Counted from the first letter of the stretch, positions 1 to 11,621 are shown. The stretch is DNA of 64,000 bases from Ulota crispa (GCA_963920765.1 OY987242.1:24390002-24454001); one strand, 5' to 3'. Translations and numbers: made by a program. The notes: generated from the letters alone by a model not told the origin.

Positions 1-200
1 TTTGAACATTTTTTTTAAATTATTTTACAACCACTTCCCCTTGCTAAATAGACCTCAAATATTGACATCCTTTGCCCCCCTTTCTCAGCTTTCTAAACAC
101 GTAGTTAGTTTTGAATTTTGGTGTGGAATAGCTTGCGTGGGATGGGACTGAGTGAGGAGTGGATAACATTACTACAACTTGAAGCAGCATCCACAAAAAC

Positions 201-3200
201 TCAGCATGAAAATTTATCCTGGTGCTTACGAGAATGGCCTGTGAAGAGTTTGAACTGCTCAAAGGCTTGTCTGAAAAACATCTCCTCCCCACTCACAGTC
301 GCTGCACCAATCTGCATTGCATCCTTCAAGAGCTGGGTCTCTTTTGGTGTATAAACAGCATCGAACACCAGAGAATACGCACTCAACGCATCCTAAAAAC
401 AGGTGCACCACATTCTTGTGAGTCACTATAAATTAAATCCCAATATTTTTCATGATGCATGTGTTAAAACGATGGAAAAAGGTGCCTATATTTCTTCTAA
501 AAACAACTTGTTTCTTTAGTTTTCAACTTGATTCAGCGGTCTTCATGATTTGAAGGTCCCTGATCACAATCCAGACGCTCAATACACAAAGGACTCAACA
601 AGCTTTGCAAGGAACTCTGGTGTTCAATTCAGCAGAAATTTAGAATTGAGTGAAAAGTATCGAATGTGATAAACCAACCTTAGAAATTGGAGACTTCGTG
701 ATTTCTGGTACCATTCCAAGAGAGGTGCTGTTGGCAAGTATCATGCCCGTCTCGGGACGGAAGTCTGAAAGCTTCTCAAGCTCTATTGCCTCCCCACCCA
801 CCGACTGTGCTAGTGCCTTCGCTCGCTCTAAAATGGCAAAAAAATAATCATTTAGTTCACGTTCAATGATGCTCAACAATACTACCTGTAGGTCAAGGGT
901 TTACAAAGTAGGGTCTAAACAAGAAATTTCAATGCAGATTGCAGAGGGTTTAGAACGAGTACCAAAGTTGCGGTTCGCAACGACAACGCGGGCATGTCTT
1001 TCTTTAGCTCCGTAAGCCAAGGCTTTGCCAGCCCCACCAGCTCCAATGACGACGAACAGCTTATCTTTCAACGGAGCTTCAGTGTTGGTTGCCAGCCCTG
1101 CAGGTGGACAAGGTCTCTTTAGCAAAGCAAGATTTTAGCATCACCTATGCCTTTCAGGCCTAAGCATCCACGCGCTACTCTGTTTAACCATACTTCATAT
1201 TCACCTTGATAGTGACTTGATTCGGCTTCAAGCTCAAATTGAATATTTAAGTTCACCATATCTAAGCTTTAAGTCACTTATCCTAATAATTGAGCATTTA
1301 AATACCATCCGCACGTTTTGAGAGCCGAGATCTGAACTACTGTATTCAACATTTTCACTTCTCAATCTTCAAAATCTAAATCTAAGGTTTTGTTTGAAAC
1401 TATAAAACGTGGGTTTCTATTGTGTTATACACCACCAACAAATTAGATTTTCAGGAGAGGTTTTCACTATTTAACAATATTTTTCAAAGCAATTTTGAAG
1501 CTTCAAGAGTGGAAATAAATAAATTCCAAAACTTCAAAGAAGGTAACAAACTATACCGAAGGAAAGAAAATATCTTACCATAGATTCTTGAGTGAAGAAA
1601 CATGCTTGAGAATATTCAAAAACGTTATTTAATCTCAAGAAGTGGACGTTTTAAGTTTAGCATAGGCAAATTAGGAGTTAGGAAATATATGCAGACGAGA
1701 GATTTGGCTTGCACACAGTAAGAGCCAATAGAAGACTTCGTACCTGCCTGACGAAGCCCGTCCTCAATGGCTGAGAGGGCACCAATACAATCAGTATTGT
1801 AGCCTTGCAACTGTCCATCCTTTTCTCGTATAACTGTATTCACTGCTCCAATTCCCTGGAAATTTTGCAAGAATAGCAAAGTCAACAACCAAGTTCATTT
1901 TCTCCCTTCCAAAAAATATCAAAAGCCTCTCTGTAGCTCTTTCAGATTGCGTGTGAAAGTAAGCTTTAGATACCCACCTTTGTAACATCGTCAACTTTAT
2001 CGCTGAACCTGAGTGCATCTTCCTTGTACGGAATCCCAACACTGCCACAGTCAATTCCAAAGTGGAAATTAAATTTGGTGCCCCAAAACTAGTCCCACGG
2101 GAAAGGAAAGAGATAAATCTCTTTAGTGAAGCATACGGGACACGTTCAGTGTATTGTAAAGGCTAGCTTATACAATAGAGAACCCAGTAGAAGAAAACCA
2201 GCATTAAATATGGTTTTTTCTCAGATGCAGATACTTTTAAAGACCCCTGCAGATGAAAGCCCCCGTCTCTGATTTAAGAAAAGCCTTCGAAGATCCTGGA
2301 AACGGCCTTATTACAAGCCAGCAGAGCTTGTAATAAGGCAGAACACGGCCGTATAGCATTCATTTTGAAAGGGATCTCCTAGGGGTTGATCTCATTGACC
2401 TTTGGTAGATATCAGCACTGAAGAATCCTCTGGAGGTCAAATCAGGATGTTATTGCCATGTACACCCTACACAATGGCGGGTCTGCATGGCGGGTCCTCT
2501 ATACTACTCCTAGAGTCCAATCCCAAACGGTGCTCCCAAAAAAGATTTTCATAATTAGCTCAAGTGGATGAAGATAATATTAGATGTACTAATAGCTTCA
2601 AACGCAACACTGCGATATTCACGTTTTTAGTAGCTGTAAAATATATAAAAAACGGTATAAACTTTGCTAAAGCTAGCCACATTTGTGAAGCAAAAATCGA
2701 TGAGCAAGTAATAGAAACGTAAAAAACTAGTACCTGAAACCATGAAAATCGTCATCGTTATACACACTCATAAATTTCTGGTAATCGTCCACAAGCAACG
2801 GCAGGTAAACACAATTGAGCTTCAACTCTTCAAAACCTCTGTTGTGTAAAATTGGACCTTTGCTGTAGTATACACGCTTGCCAATCACTCCAAAGACTTT
2901 GGTGTCTCGATTCATGGACCTCACCCTGTCATTCCACGTTTAAATCAGAAATTTTCTAAAACGTAAAGCATGCAATTGTAGTTCAGAAATGCAGATAACT
3001 TGAAAAGAGGAAATACAGAGCACTACCTGTACACTTCAATCAGATCCTGTACAGTAGGCTGTCCAGGGGCAGATTCCTGCCCCTTGCTCAATGCTCCAAA
3101 CGTCAAGTAGCCACCGAACTTCGAAGCCAGTAGCCGAGAGATCATTCCCGTTTGTCCCATGGCTAATCCAATCGTTGGCCTCTAGAGTGACAACATGAAG

Positions 3201-6200
3201 TGAGTTTAACACCCAACATCACAAAGAATCCTCCTATTACATTAACAGAGTTATTCACGAAGCATCAGGTTCATGTAGACTTTAGAATGAGTTAACGTTC
3301 TGGAAAAGTAGATGTTAGTTTGATCTTCGAAACATTGACCTTAAGTTATAGTAACCTTGGCAAGGGTTTCTCGGTTCACGGTTTTAAAAATGACCAATTC
3401 GACAAATCATCCGATGGATAATATAATGTAAATGGGCAGAAAATTAACATCACAAAAGAAACTACAAATTAGCAGTAAAGAACGTTGCTGATTCATCAAA
3501 TAAAACTGGACGAAGGAAAGTCTTCAAGTAACCTACTGAAGGCTAGAAAAATTAATGAGGCTTCATCTTGGAACACTGGTCCTCTAAAGGCTAGCATAAA
3601 ACCAGCATTCACAGATTTCGTATTATCTTAATATTAGTGAGTTCTTTCCATAAGGCTTACATTAGCTTGCCATTTGTGACTGATAGGGAGATTGAAAAGA
3701 ATAGGTGAGAGCAAGAAAGAGAAAATTTCAATATATATGTAAAGCTGGAGTAAATGGAGATGATATCCGCTAGTTCAAAAACAGCACAGCTTACTTTCGC
3801 AGCAGATAGAAAATGGAAGATTCTTGAAACATCCGTGATGTCTTCCGCAGTGGTCACGTATTTCACGATGTCACCACCTGCTGCCCACATTTGTTCTATG
3901 GTGCTGTCAATCTCCTCTTGCGAGGGGGTCGATTTCCAATTATGGTTTGACACAATGATCTTCGTCGGAGACTTCGTATTGCTGCCCTTCAACCCCTTGA
4001 GAAACTTTTGAGCCACCTGAAGGCCAACGACCGCACCATTAGTTAGCTACCAGCATCTCAAAACAATGCAAACATCTCGTAACATCCCAACTTGATTCAT
4101 AAACTCATCAATGGTAACATTGATGTTGATCTCATTGAATTACGAGTTTAGTATTAAGACAATGCTAAGTTGAAACCCTCGTAATTCTCGGTGAAATATC
4201 AAGCTAATGCCAAAGATACTCACTTAAGCTTACGTTTCAGTGAACACCCTTTGAATCACATCAACACCTTAGTTTCCCATAAACTTGACACTTGCACGCT
4301 AGCCTTGACTGAACAACGTGTGAATTACACTGACATTATTCAAAAAACTCAAACAAAGTGAGGGCTTTCTGAAAGCGAACATCAAAAACTCGGTTGATCA
4401 AAGTGCGCAATGCAAAGCATTCACATATGCAAGCAGGCATATCACAAAACCTTAAACTCCACGTCAATGTAGTCGGCTCCTAGCTCGTAGGCTCTTCGCA
4501 AGAGCGCCTGCCTTGATTCTTCATCACCATCGAATAGTCCACCTTCCCATTTCGCCCTGCGAGTCAATCAACAACAACAACAACATGCAAATCTGTTAAC
4601 AAGCAGGAGATGTAACACTCCAGTGCTCCACACTCTGAATACTACTTTCACTGTCCCTCTAAAAACATCCAAATCAGACACATTCTTGTACCACTAAAAG
4701 GCTCCCTTTAGCTGATTTCAAACACGAAAAAGTGTTTTTCATGTTCAATGATCTCATGGGGGCAAGTTAAGAGATTAGGGAGCATTCCTCTCCTAGCAAG
4801 CTTGGTCTTGCCCATGTGAGGTACCATTGTTGCTACTAATCTTTAAAACATCAATAATGAGGAGTTGGTAACATGCACAAATATGGCACTTTTGCATGGA
4901 ATTTGGATACTCAAACAACAACATCCAAGTTGGAGATTTTGCATACATTTTATAGGTGGTATACTGATTCTAGAATGCATGTGTTGCTAGCACAAAGACT
5001 AAAAACACAGTTAATCCTAAGCAAGGTAACGTTTTGGACGTAGTTAGAGGGACAGAGGGAGTAGTACTTTCAAGAGCCTCGAGCTGTTGCACCTACGACT
5101 CTCAAAGTGCTCAAACCGGTTTTAAAATGACCAAATGAAACCTGGAGAGCTAGTGTCTATTAAAAGCATAAAAACTGTTGAAAACCTCAAACCTCCGCCT
5201 TCCAATGCCCGGCGTTCACTAAAACATAAAACAGCCTTAAGGTATGTACACCCATAAGCACCACTGTCCCCATAACCGTCACCTCTGAAATCTTGGAAAA
5301 TCTGTGGAAGTGAATACATGTAATGACAAGGATGTACAACATGTGATCATGAAATCTTAATAGTGGTTATGGGTGCAATGCCAGTTTGCTCTTTAAAATT
5401 TCACAACTTAAATTCACAATATCCAAATAATACATTCGAAAGTGCAAACTCATAATTTTTCTTTTCCTAATAGGATCCTATAATTTGCTAGCTGTTTATT
5501 GATACTCATTAGGGTTTTTTTTTTGGCTTTGGACCGGCGGCTTCTCAAGCCATATGGCAAATTTTAGTGGTGCAGACATGACCACACAAGAAAAAAATTT
5601 AGTGTAAAATTAGGCTGCAAGTGTTTACATTTTGAGCTTGTTGATTGTGACCAAATTTTTCTAAAATCAAATATTGGTGTCACAAGAATGAATTTTTTGA
5701 AAACATGGATTACAAAACCCAAAAATTTATAACAAAAGAGACATTATCTCAAAGAAACTTAAGGGCAGCTTGATTTTCAAATAATACGACTTCACACGGT
5801 GTGAAGATCACTTTATTTTTTTGCCTAAGTTCCTAATTGACCAGCTACAAACAACAACATATTCGTTTTTCTAATGCTTAGCAGGCATCTAGAGCTGGAA
5901 CGTTGAACAACATCTGGCACCAAGACGATATTTTCTCTTCATTTTTTTGTATAGGCCTGAAGCTTGAATTAAATTTTTGTAGCTTTCTGGCTTTTAAAGC
6001 CTTGAAAAAAACCCCTGATACTCATCATGTTCAAAATCCTTAGTTTGACGCTTATAGGTGTACATACCGTAACGAATACAAACCTACATTTAACTGAAAG
6101 ACAAATATATCTGCTCACTTGCTACACAGAAAAAACGTACCTCGGCGTCACAATAACAGGCAACGGCCTGTCCTTCAACAAAACAGCAAGATCCGAATCG

Positions 6201-6343
6201 GCATTGAAACCGACGATGTGATCCACTCGCAACTCGGCTGCATCCGCTCCACTCTCTTTCGCCAATTTGAGATCCACCAGCATTTCCTTCACCGTCTTCG
6301 CAATCAATGGAGCACATACGAGACATTGCTGTGAACGCACCAT
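201..6343 (-). CDS. DQD/SDH: Bifunctional 3-dehydroquinate dehydratase / shikimate (or quinate) dehydrogenase, 10 exons
   Basis: Exons (minus, 5' to 3'): 6343-6141, 4556-4451, 4016-3795, 3181-3027, 2925-2734, 2041-1978, 1855-1744, 1097-963, 827-679, 392-201. All phases join with GT-AG introns to give 509 aa. Residues about 1-225 are a type I dehydroquinase: ELRVD, catalytic His128 in SNHNW and Schiff-base Lys155 in DIVKY. Residues about 238-505 are an AroE-type dehydrogenase: GVIGK at 241, Lys299 in PYKED, Asp336 in YNTD, and NADP loop GAGGAGK at 370. The enzyme dehydrates 3-dehydroquinate and reduces 3-dehydroshikimate in the shikimate pathway. Oddities: the substrate-binding motif reads YSKGP rather than the usual HSKSP, and SVGIPYK rather than SCTIPHK, changes that may favour quinate. 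The first Met lies directly at the dehydratase domain, so no transit peptide is seen; an upstream targeting exon cannot be excluded. Intron 1 carries nested transposons. Confidence 0.93.
4645..5061. mobile_element. Stowaway-like MITE in DQD/SDH intron 1
   Basis: The right end reads GACAGAGGGAG followed by TA, and the left end carries the inverted form CTTTCACTGTCCC after TA. TA target duplication and CTCCCTCTGTCCC-type termini are Stowaway (Tc1/mariner) hallmarks. The interior (CATGGGGGCAAGTTAAG and neighbouring sequence) is shared with the element at 44856-45437. No coding capacity. Confidence 0.75.
5240..6069. mobile_element. AGGTARGAG-family MITE (about 314-bp type), split by a nested element
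   Basis: Terminal inverted repeats GGTATGTACACCCATAAGC (left) and the complement of GCTTATAGGTGTACATACC (right) match with one difference. It is flanked by TA. The interior matches the copies at 7342, 11308, 39511 and 58763. Positions 5510-6015 are a later insertion; without it the element is about 314 bp. Confidence 0.85.
5510..6015. mobile_element. Mutator-like non-autonomous element nested in a MITE
   Basis: It is flanked by a direct repeat TGATACTCAT (5500-5509 and 6016-6025). The ends are inverted: TAGGGTTTTTTTTTTGGCTTT on the left, and on the right the complement of GCTTTTAAAGCC followed by AAAAAAACCCC. A 9-10 bp duplication with GGG-starting termini fits Mutator-like elements. Other copies of the host MITE are continuous at this point, confirming the insertion. 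No ORF. Confidence 0.75.
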
Positions 6344-7339
6344 CTTGCCTTCTCCTTCTTCTTCTTCCTAAATTGCAGCTCCGTCACTTCGTAGCACAAA
6401 TCAAACACATACGTTAGCAACTATCTAAAAAAAATCCGAAAACTTCCTCTGCACGAAGAATGCCAATTAAACCTGCCAATAAAACTGCTCATAAAACTGC
6501 AAAAAAAACTGCTAATACAACTACAGCAATGCAGCGGTTTCTCAAACCCTAGACAGGTCGAAACCATCAAGTAAAAACAAAAATCCTCTTCCTTCTGGAG
6601 CAAATGAGAAGCTAAATAAGCTTATGCTCCAACCGCTCTAAGTTAATTCAAGAGCCAGAGTTTCGGATGGTGCATTTAATATGCGAGTAAACGTGTTTGG
6701 TGCAAAAGCATCGTTTCATTCTTGCTATCATAATTAGTACTAAAAGCGCACAAGCATGGGGCCCGCGAGGCATGCAGGATGCCAGGAATAGATAGTGTTG
6801 CTGAAAGAAGCAAGAAAAGTACCTATTAAATCTAGGATTGCGAATTGCTAATTTAACTTATGAGCGACTTTTATGAAACAGAGCAGCTGCACATGAATGG
6901 TTACCTTACCTGGACGGCGATGGCGCGAAGGAAACTTTGAAGCAATTTTGAGAGCGAGACGAGGAATTTTTTTCGGAGGAGAGGAGACATGCAAGTTCAG
7001 TCTAAAGTTTCGGATAAGGTAGGAGCACCTATCAGTGACACCAGCAGTTTAGTGAAATCTAAATAAAATCTAAAGGTAAGCACTCCTGCACCTAAACAAG
7101 AGACACATGCACTCAAATTGGACACACAAGTTTACATAAGGGAATAGAAATTGTAGAAATTGTAAGTGACAATTTATGATTGGATGTGGCATGGTCTTTT
7201 TGTTATCGTTTTTTCAAGGGTCTAGTGTGCACAATAGATCAATGTGAGGAGTTATTTTCAACAATTCATAATTTATTTATATGATCTCAAAAAATTCCAA
7301 AAACAATTTTGCTTGAATCTGTACCCATTTCCTAACAAG
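6344..7339. other. 5' flank of DQD/SDH
   Basis: Just upstream of the start codon, on the minus strand, is a GAA-rich leader (6344-6370). Beyond it is AT-rich sequence with no recognisable gene. An internal short repeat of ACTGC-type units occurs at 6480-6530. I could not assign a TATA box or transcription start with confidence. Confidence 0.4.
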
Positions 7340-7341
7340 TA

Positions 7342-7925
7342 AGTAGGAGCACCCATAAGCGTCAGTGTCCCCATAACCGTCACCTCCAAAATCTTGAAAA
7401 ATTTGTGAAAATGAATAAATGTAGTTACAAGAATGTACAACATGTGAACATGTAATCTTGAAAGTGGTTATGGGTGCAATGGTAGTTTGCTCTTTAAGAA
7501 TTCACAACTTATTCTCACAATATCCAAATAATACATTTGAAAGTGCAAACTTTTTTTTTCTATTCCTAATAGGATCTTATAATTTGCTAGTTGTTTATTA
7601 ATGGGGAAATTACAAATAGGGGCACAGTTTCAAAATAATTACAAATCTGTGCGCAATTCAAAAACCCCTTCACTAAAAATTTCCTTGCTTAGGTTTAATT
7701 TAGAGAGGATTTTAAGATCTTTGGAAGTTAGCTAACATTTAATGTGATGTATCTAAATCAACCAATGTCCAAACCAAAATTTTATTGAAATTTACAAAAA
7801 ATGAACTGAAATTATGCCCCTGTTTGTAATATTTTTCATTTTTGTGCCCCTATTTGTAATTTCCCATTTATTAATAGTCATCATGTTCAAAACCCTTAGT
7901 TTGACGTTTATGGGTGCTCCTACCT
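7342..7925. mobile_element. AGGTARGAG-family MITE (about 314-bp type), split
   Basis: Left end AGTAGGAGCACCCATAAGC after TA (7340-7341); right end GGGTGCTCCTACCT followed by TA (7926-7927). Same interior as the copy at 5240. It holds a nested insertion at 7603-7866. Confidence 0.85.
7603..7866. mobile_element. Nested MITE with 8-9 bp target duplication
   Basis: Termini GGGGAAATTACAAATAGGGG and its near-exact complement (CCCCTATTTGTAATTTCCC) face each other. The direct repeat TTTATTAAT occurs at 7594-7602 and 7867-7875. The terminus type and 9-bp repeat favour Mutator-like; an 8-bp reading would fit hAT. Non-coding. Confidence 0.8.
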
Positions 7926-8103
7926 TACATGCCATTACATTCTCAAAAAATTCTGAGGATTACCACGTCTAAGGTAAGTGTCACTTTTGGGTACTTCTAC
8001 CTTTAGAAGGTGGAGAAGCTATGGTGAGAGACGTGGCCGCGTGATCGAGCTTGGCTATACTTGGGACGGGACTGGTTTTTGGATCTGGGTTGGGACCTGG
8101 AGA

Positions 8104-8214
8104 GGGACTTCGAACAGCTGTTTGAGCGGGACGTGGAACAGGGATTTGACAGGGACGTAAAACAGGGCTTCGATAGGGAAGTGGAAAAGAGACTTAGGTC
8201 GGGACTTCGAACTA
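8104..8214. repeat. Degenerate 24-bp tandem repeat
   Basis: Units beginning GGGACNTNGAACAG start at 8104, 8128, 8152, 8176 and 8201. The phase is open in both directions, so it translates as an 8-residue repeat rich in Arg, Asp, Glu and Phe on the plus strand. No gene context supports expression. It ends directly at the MITE beginning at 8215. Confidence 0.7.
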
Positions 8215-9192
8215 AGGTGGGAGGTTCTAAAATGGAGCGTTTAACCCCAAAACAACATTGAGGACAAAAAGTGTCCTTAACCAATTTTTGAAGTTATATA
8301 AAACCTTCCCAAAATGCTATTTTCAGTAGTTTATTTTTTCAAAAGATTCTTTTTGAAGTTTGGTTTTAGTTTCAACAATCCAATTTTGCAAATGGTTAAT
8401 TACGATTTTTCTATTCAAGATTTTGTGCATAGGTGTTCATTGCAATTTTGACTTTATGTAGTGTTGAGGGCTCTTGGGAGTGAGCCTCAAATACACTAGG
8501 TCTTTGAGAAAAATGCACATTAGAAATCCATTTAAAAAAATTGTAGAATAGATTTTGAGAAGTTATAAATTGATTAAGGTTATGCATGTTAGGCCCTTTA
8601 ACCTCATATTTTTTTGGTGACCAAATTTTTAAATTTAACAAGTGATAAGAAGATTAAAAGCCTTCAAATCACTTTCAAAGTTTTAACACCCTCATGATCA
8701 AACATTATAATCTTTCAATCCATAGGAGATTTTGTTGTGTTTTCTTTTGTAACGTGATCTCTAACATAGCTAGTTTGATTTTGTACGGCTTCAATTTAAA
8801 AAGAACTAATACAACTTATTGAAATGTTGGCTTTTTGTTCAAATTAAAGCAAATTCCTAGAAGCTCAGGAATATTTAGGGTCTTTTTGGGGTTAAGGGTT
8901 GGATCTGAATTTTGGGAGGTGAAACTTTTTGAAATATTTTTTCAATTAATTTTCTCTTGAAGGCAAGAAGAAATGGCATCTAACCCAAGATATTTTGTAA
9001 TTTTTGGAGCTTTGTGGACTTAGGTAGGAAAATTTGAAGTGGAAAGGTCATAGGTGTTCTAAAGTGGTGCACCTCCTCAAATGTACATCATTGTACATTG
9101 TTGAAGAGCTATGAAAATAACATGTACAAAATTTGTACATTTGAGGAAGTGCACCATTTTAGAGTAGTGCACCATTTTAGAACCTCCTACCT
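8215..9192. mobile_element. AGGTARGAG-family MITE (326-bp type) split by a piggyBac-like MITE
   Basis: Termini AGGTGGGAGGTTCTAAAATG and the complement of CATTTTAGAACCTCCTACCT are inverted with one mismatch; TA flanks both sides (8213-8214, 9193-9194). Removing the 651-bp net insertion at 8241-8895 leaves 327 bp, against 326 bp for the copies at 41751 and 46303, and the interior matches them. Confidence 0.88.
8241..8895. mobile_element. piggyBac-like non-autonomous element, 655 bp
   Basis: TTAA at each end (8241-8244 and 8892-8895). The termini CCCCAAAACAAC and the complement of TCTTTTTGGGG are inverted. The interior is homologous, in inverse orientation, to the element at 19388-20042, which has exactly the same length. 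No transposase is encoded. Confidence 0.82.
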
Positions 9193-9209
9193 TAGGCCCA
9201 AATATTTTA

Positions 9210-9855
9210 GGGAATTGATATGGGCACATGGCTAGGTTGATATATGCACACCCCATGGGGGGTAAATTTTAGATTTCTACCATGAAAAAGTTGAATATGA
9301 GAATTTTGAATTTAGATTTGGACTCAGAAACTTTGATGTAATTTATAACCATAAAAAGGTTGCAATTGAACAACATTTAGTGAAAAAGCTTATCTTTTTT
9401 TATAAACAAAAGTAAAAATCATACTTTTTCCTTTAGCAAAGCTTTTTCATTGGGTGTTGTTCAATTGCAACTTTTTTTTATGGTTCTAAACTAAATTGAG
9501 TCCAAATCTAAATTTAAAATTCTCAAATTCAACTTTTTGATGGTAGAAATCTAAAATTTACCCCCATGGGGTGTGCATATATCAACCCCATTGTGCCCAT
9601 CAATATGCAGGAAAAACCGGCTGCTGGTTCATTGTTAGCCAATGGAATTAGATAAAAAAAAACTAGTTGCGTTTTGAAATTGCCGATAAAAAGCCAATTA
9701 TATTTTACCAAAATCTAAATATAGTATATTACTATGTAAATTTAGAAAAATATCCGGCACAATCCGGCAAGAAACTGATTGAGTACAAAAAATGCTGGCT
9801 TTTAGTTGGCAAAGTCCAAAAAATTTCCTGAACACTAGTGCCCATATCAATTCCC
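9210..9855. mobile_element. Long-arm foldback element with TTA target duplication
   Basis: GGGAATTGATATGGGCAC at the left end recurs as its complement at the right end. Inside, two arms of over 150 bp are inverted copies (for example TTGATATATGCACACCCCAT and its complement). TTA flanks both sides (9207-9209, 9856-9858), as in PIF/Harbinger (Tourist) elements. The right arm is split at 9601-9837. Confidence 0.8.
9601..9837. mobile_element. hAT-like MITE inside the foldback element
   Basis: An 8-bp direct repeat GTGCCCAT lies at 9593-9600 and 9838-9845. The ends share an imperfect inverted CAGGAAA core (TAGTGTTCAGGAAAT on the complement of the right end). Removing the insert restores the foldback arm. 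An 8-bp duplication is typical of hAT. Confidence 0.72.
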
Positions 9856-9864
9856 TTATTCAAA

Positions 9865-10179
9865 GGGATAATTTCATAAATACCCCTAAAATTTGCAATA
9901 TTTTCATAGATACCCCTCGCTTTTTCAGAAATTTTACAAATACCCTTGGACCAAAATTTTCAAACGTTTGTTTTGTTATGCATGTCACTTCCTTCTCCCT
10001 TTGTGTGCACACTATGTCTCTCTTGTTATGAATGGGCACAAAAGAAGAAGGAAAGTGGTATGCACAACAAAACAAACACTTCAAAATTTTGATCCGAGGG
10101 TATTTGTGAAATTTCTGAAAAAGCAGAGGTATCTATGGAAATAAGCCGCAAACTTCAGGGGTATCCATGAAAATTTCCC
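9865..10179. mobile_element. Foldback Mutator-like MITE, copy 1
   Basis: About 150-bp arms are inverted, beginning GGGATAATTTCATAAATACC and ending as the complement of GGGAAATTTTCATGGATACC. Flanking 9-mers TTATTCAAA and TTATTTTAA are near-identical. The same family as 10553-10857. Confidence 0.72.
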
Positions 10180-10552
10180 TTATTTTAATAATCCAGGGCT
10201 AAAGGAACAACTTACGGTGCCATGCCAATGTCATGACTTTAGTATCCAATGCCGAAGGGATGACTTAGTAGGCCATGCAAATGATATGACTTAAATTTTA
10301 TAATGTTGATGGGATGAATTCAATATTGCCATAGTAAGGAGATATGTACCTAACTTGATTAATAGTAGCTTCGTTATAAAGCATTAAGTGGTTGTTTGTT
10401 GTGGGAAATTTGAAAATCTCTATTAACGTCAAGAAGTGTGAAATTCTTGGTAAGAGGGGAAGGGAGAGGAAAGGGCAAGCAAAGGTGAAAAAGGAAGGTA
10501 AAGAGATGAACAAGTTGGATAATGCAAATAATTCAAAAGAGAAAAAAAAAAG

Positions 10553-10857
10553 GGGAAAATTTCATGGATATCCTTGAAGTTTGCTATATTTTCATAGATA
10601 CCCCTGTTTTTTCAGAAATTTCACAAATATCTTTGGATTAAAAAATTTAGGTGTTTGTTTTGTTGTGCATGTCACTTCCTTCTCCCTTTGTGTGCCCACT
10701 ACTTCTCTCTTGTTATATGTGGCACAAAGGAAGAAGAGAAGTGGCATGCACGACAAAACAAACGCCTAAAATTTTGGTCCAAGGATATTTGTGATATTTC
10801 TGAAAAAGTAAGAGTATCTATGAAAATATGGCAAACTTGAAGGTATGAAATTTTCCC
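10553..10857. mobile_element. Foldback Mutator-like MITE, copy 2
   Basis: It starts GGGAAAATTTCATGGATA and ends with TATGAAATTTTCCC. The arms are inverted and homologous to copy 1, including the CATGTCACTTCCTTCTCCCT segment. Flanks are A-runs, so the target duplication cannot be proven. Confidence 0.7.
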
Positions 10858-11307
10858 AAAAAAAACATATGAGACTAGACAAAGCAAAGCAATTGATTAG
10901 AAAAATGAGTCAAGCCAAATGCATACTAGTAAGTCTTCTACTCACTAAGACTACAAGCATGCAATTTTTATCATGTGATTGTCAATGATGTCATTGCCAT
11001 CCCCAAAGTAAAAACATAAGTGGTTGGGCTAACATTGTTCAAGGAGCCATTTGAAAGGAAACAATCCATTCTTAGAATCAAACCTTTTTGTTGCTTCTCA
11101 AGTGAATTGGGCACAATTTCCTGTTAGAATACCTTTGAAAAGAAAATTAAAATCGACAAGGAAAAAATCCATAAACTTGCAAAACTTAAGAAGTTTACAT
11201 TACTTTGGAAGCAAGAGAAAACAAGCACAAAATCTTGTAAGCATACGTTTCACATACTTGATGAACACCAAAAAGGGGTACCACTATACATCACGTTCTT
11301 TATGTTA

Positions 11308-11621
11308 AGGTAGGAGCACCCATAAGTGTCAAAGTAAGGGTTTTCAACATGATGAGTATCAATAAACCACTAGCAAATTATAGGATCCTATTAGGAACAG
11401 AAAAATATTGAATTTGCACTTTTGAATGTCTTATTTGGATATTGTGAGAATAAGTTATGAATTTTTAAAGAGCAAACTGCCATTGTACTCATAATCAACA
11501 CTAAGGTTTCATGTTCACATGTTGCACATCCTTGTAATTACATCTATTCATTTCCACAAACTTTCCAAGATTTCAAAGGTGACGGTTATGGGGACAGTGA
11601 CGCTTATGGGTGTACTTACCT
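11308..11621. mobile_element. AGGTARGAG-family MITE, intact 314-bp copy
   Basis: Left AGGTAGGAGCACCCATAAG, right complement of AGGTAAGTACACCCATAAG, TA on both sides (11306-11307, 11622-11623). This uninterrupted copy defines the family length; the copy at 58763-59076 is also 314 bp. Confidence 0.9.
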
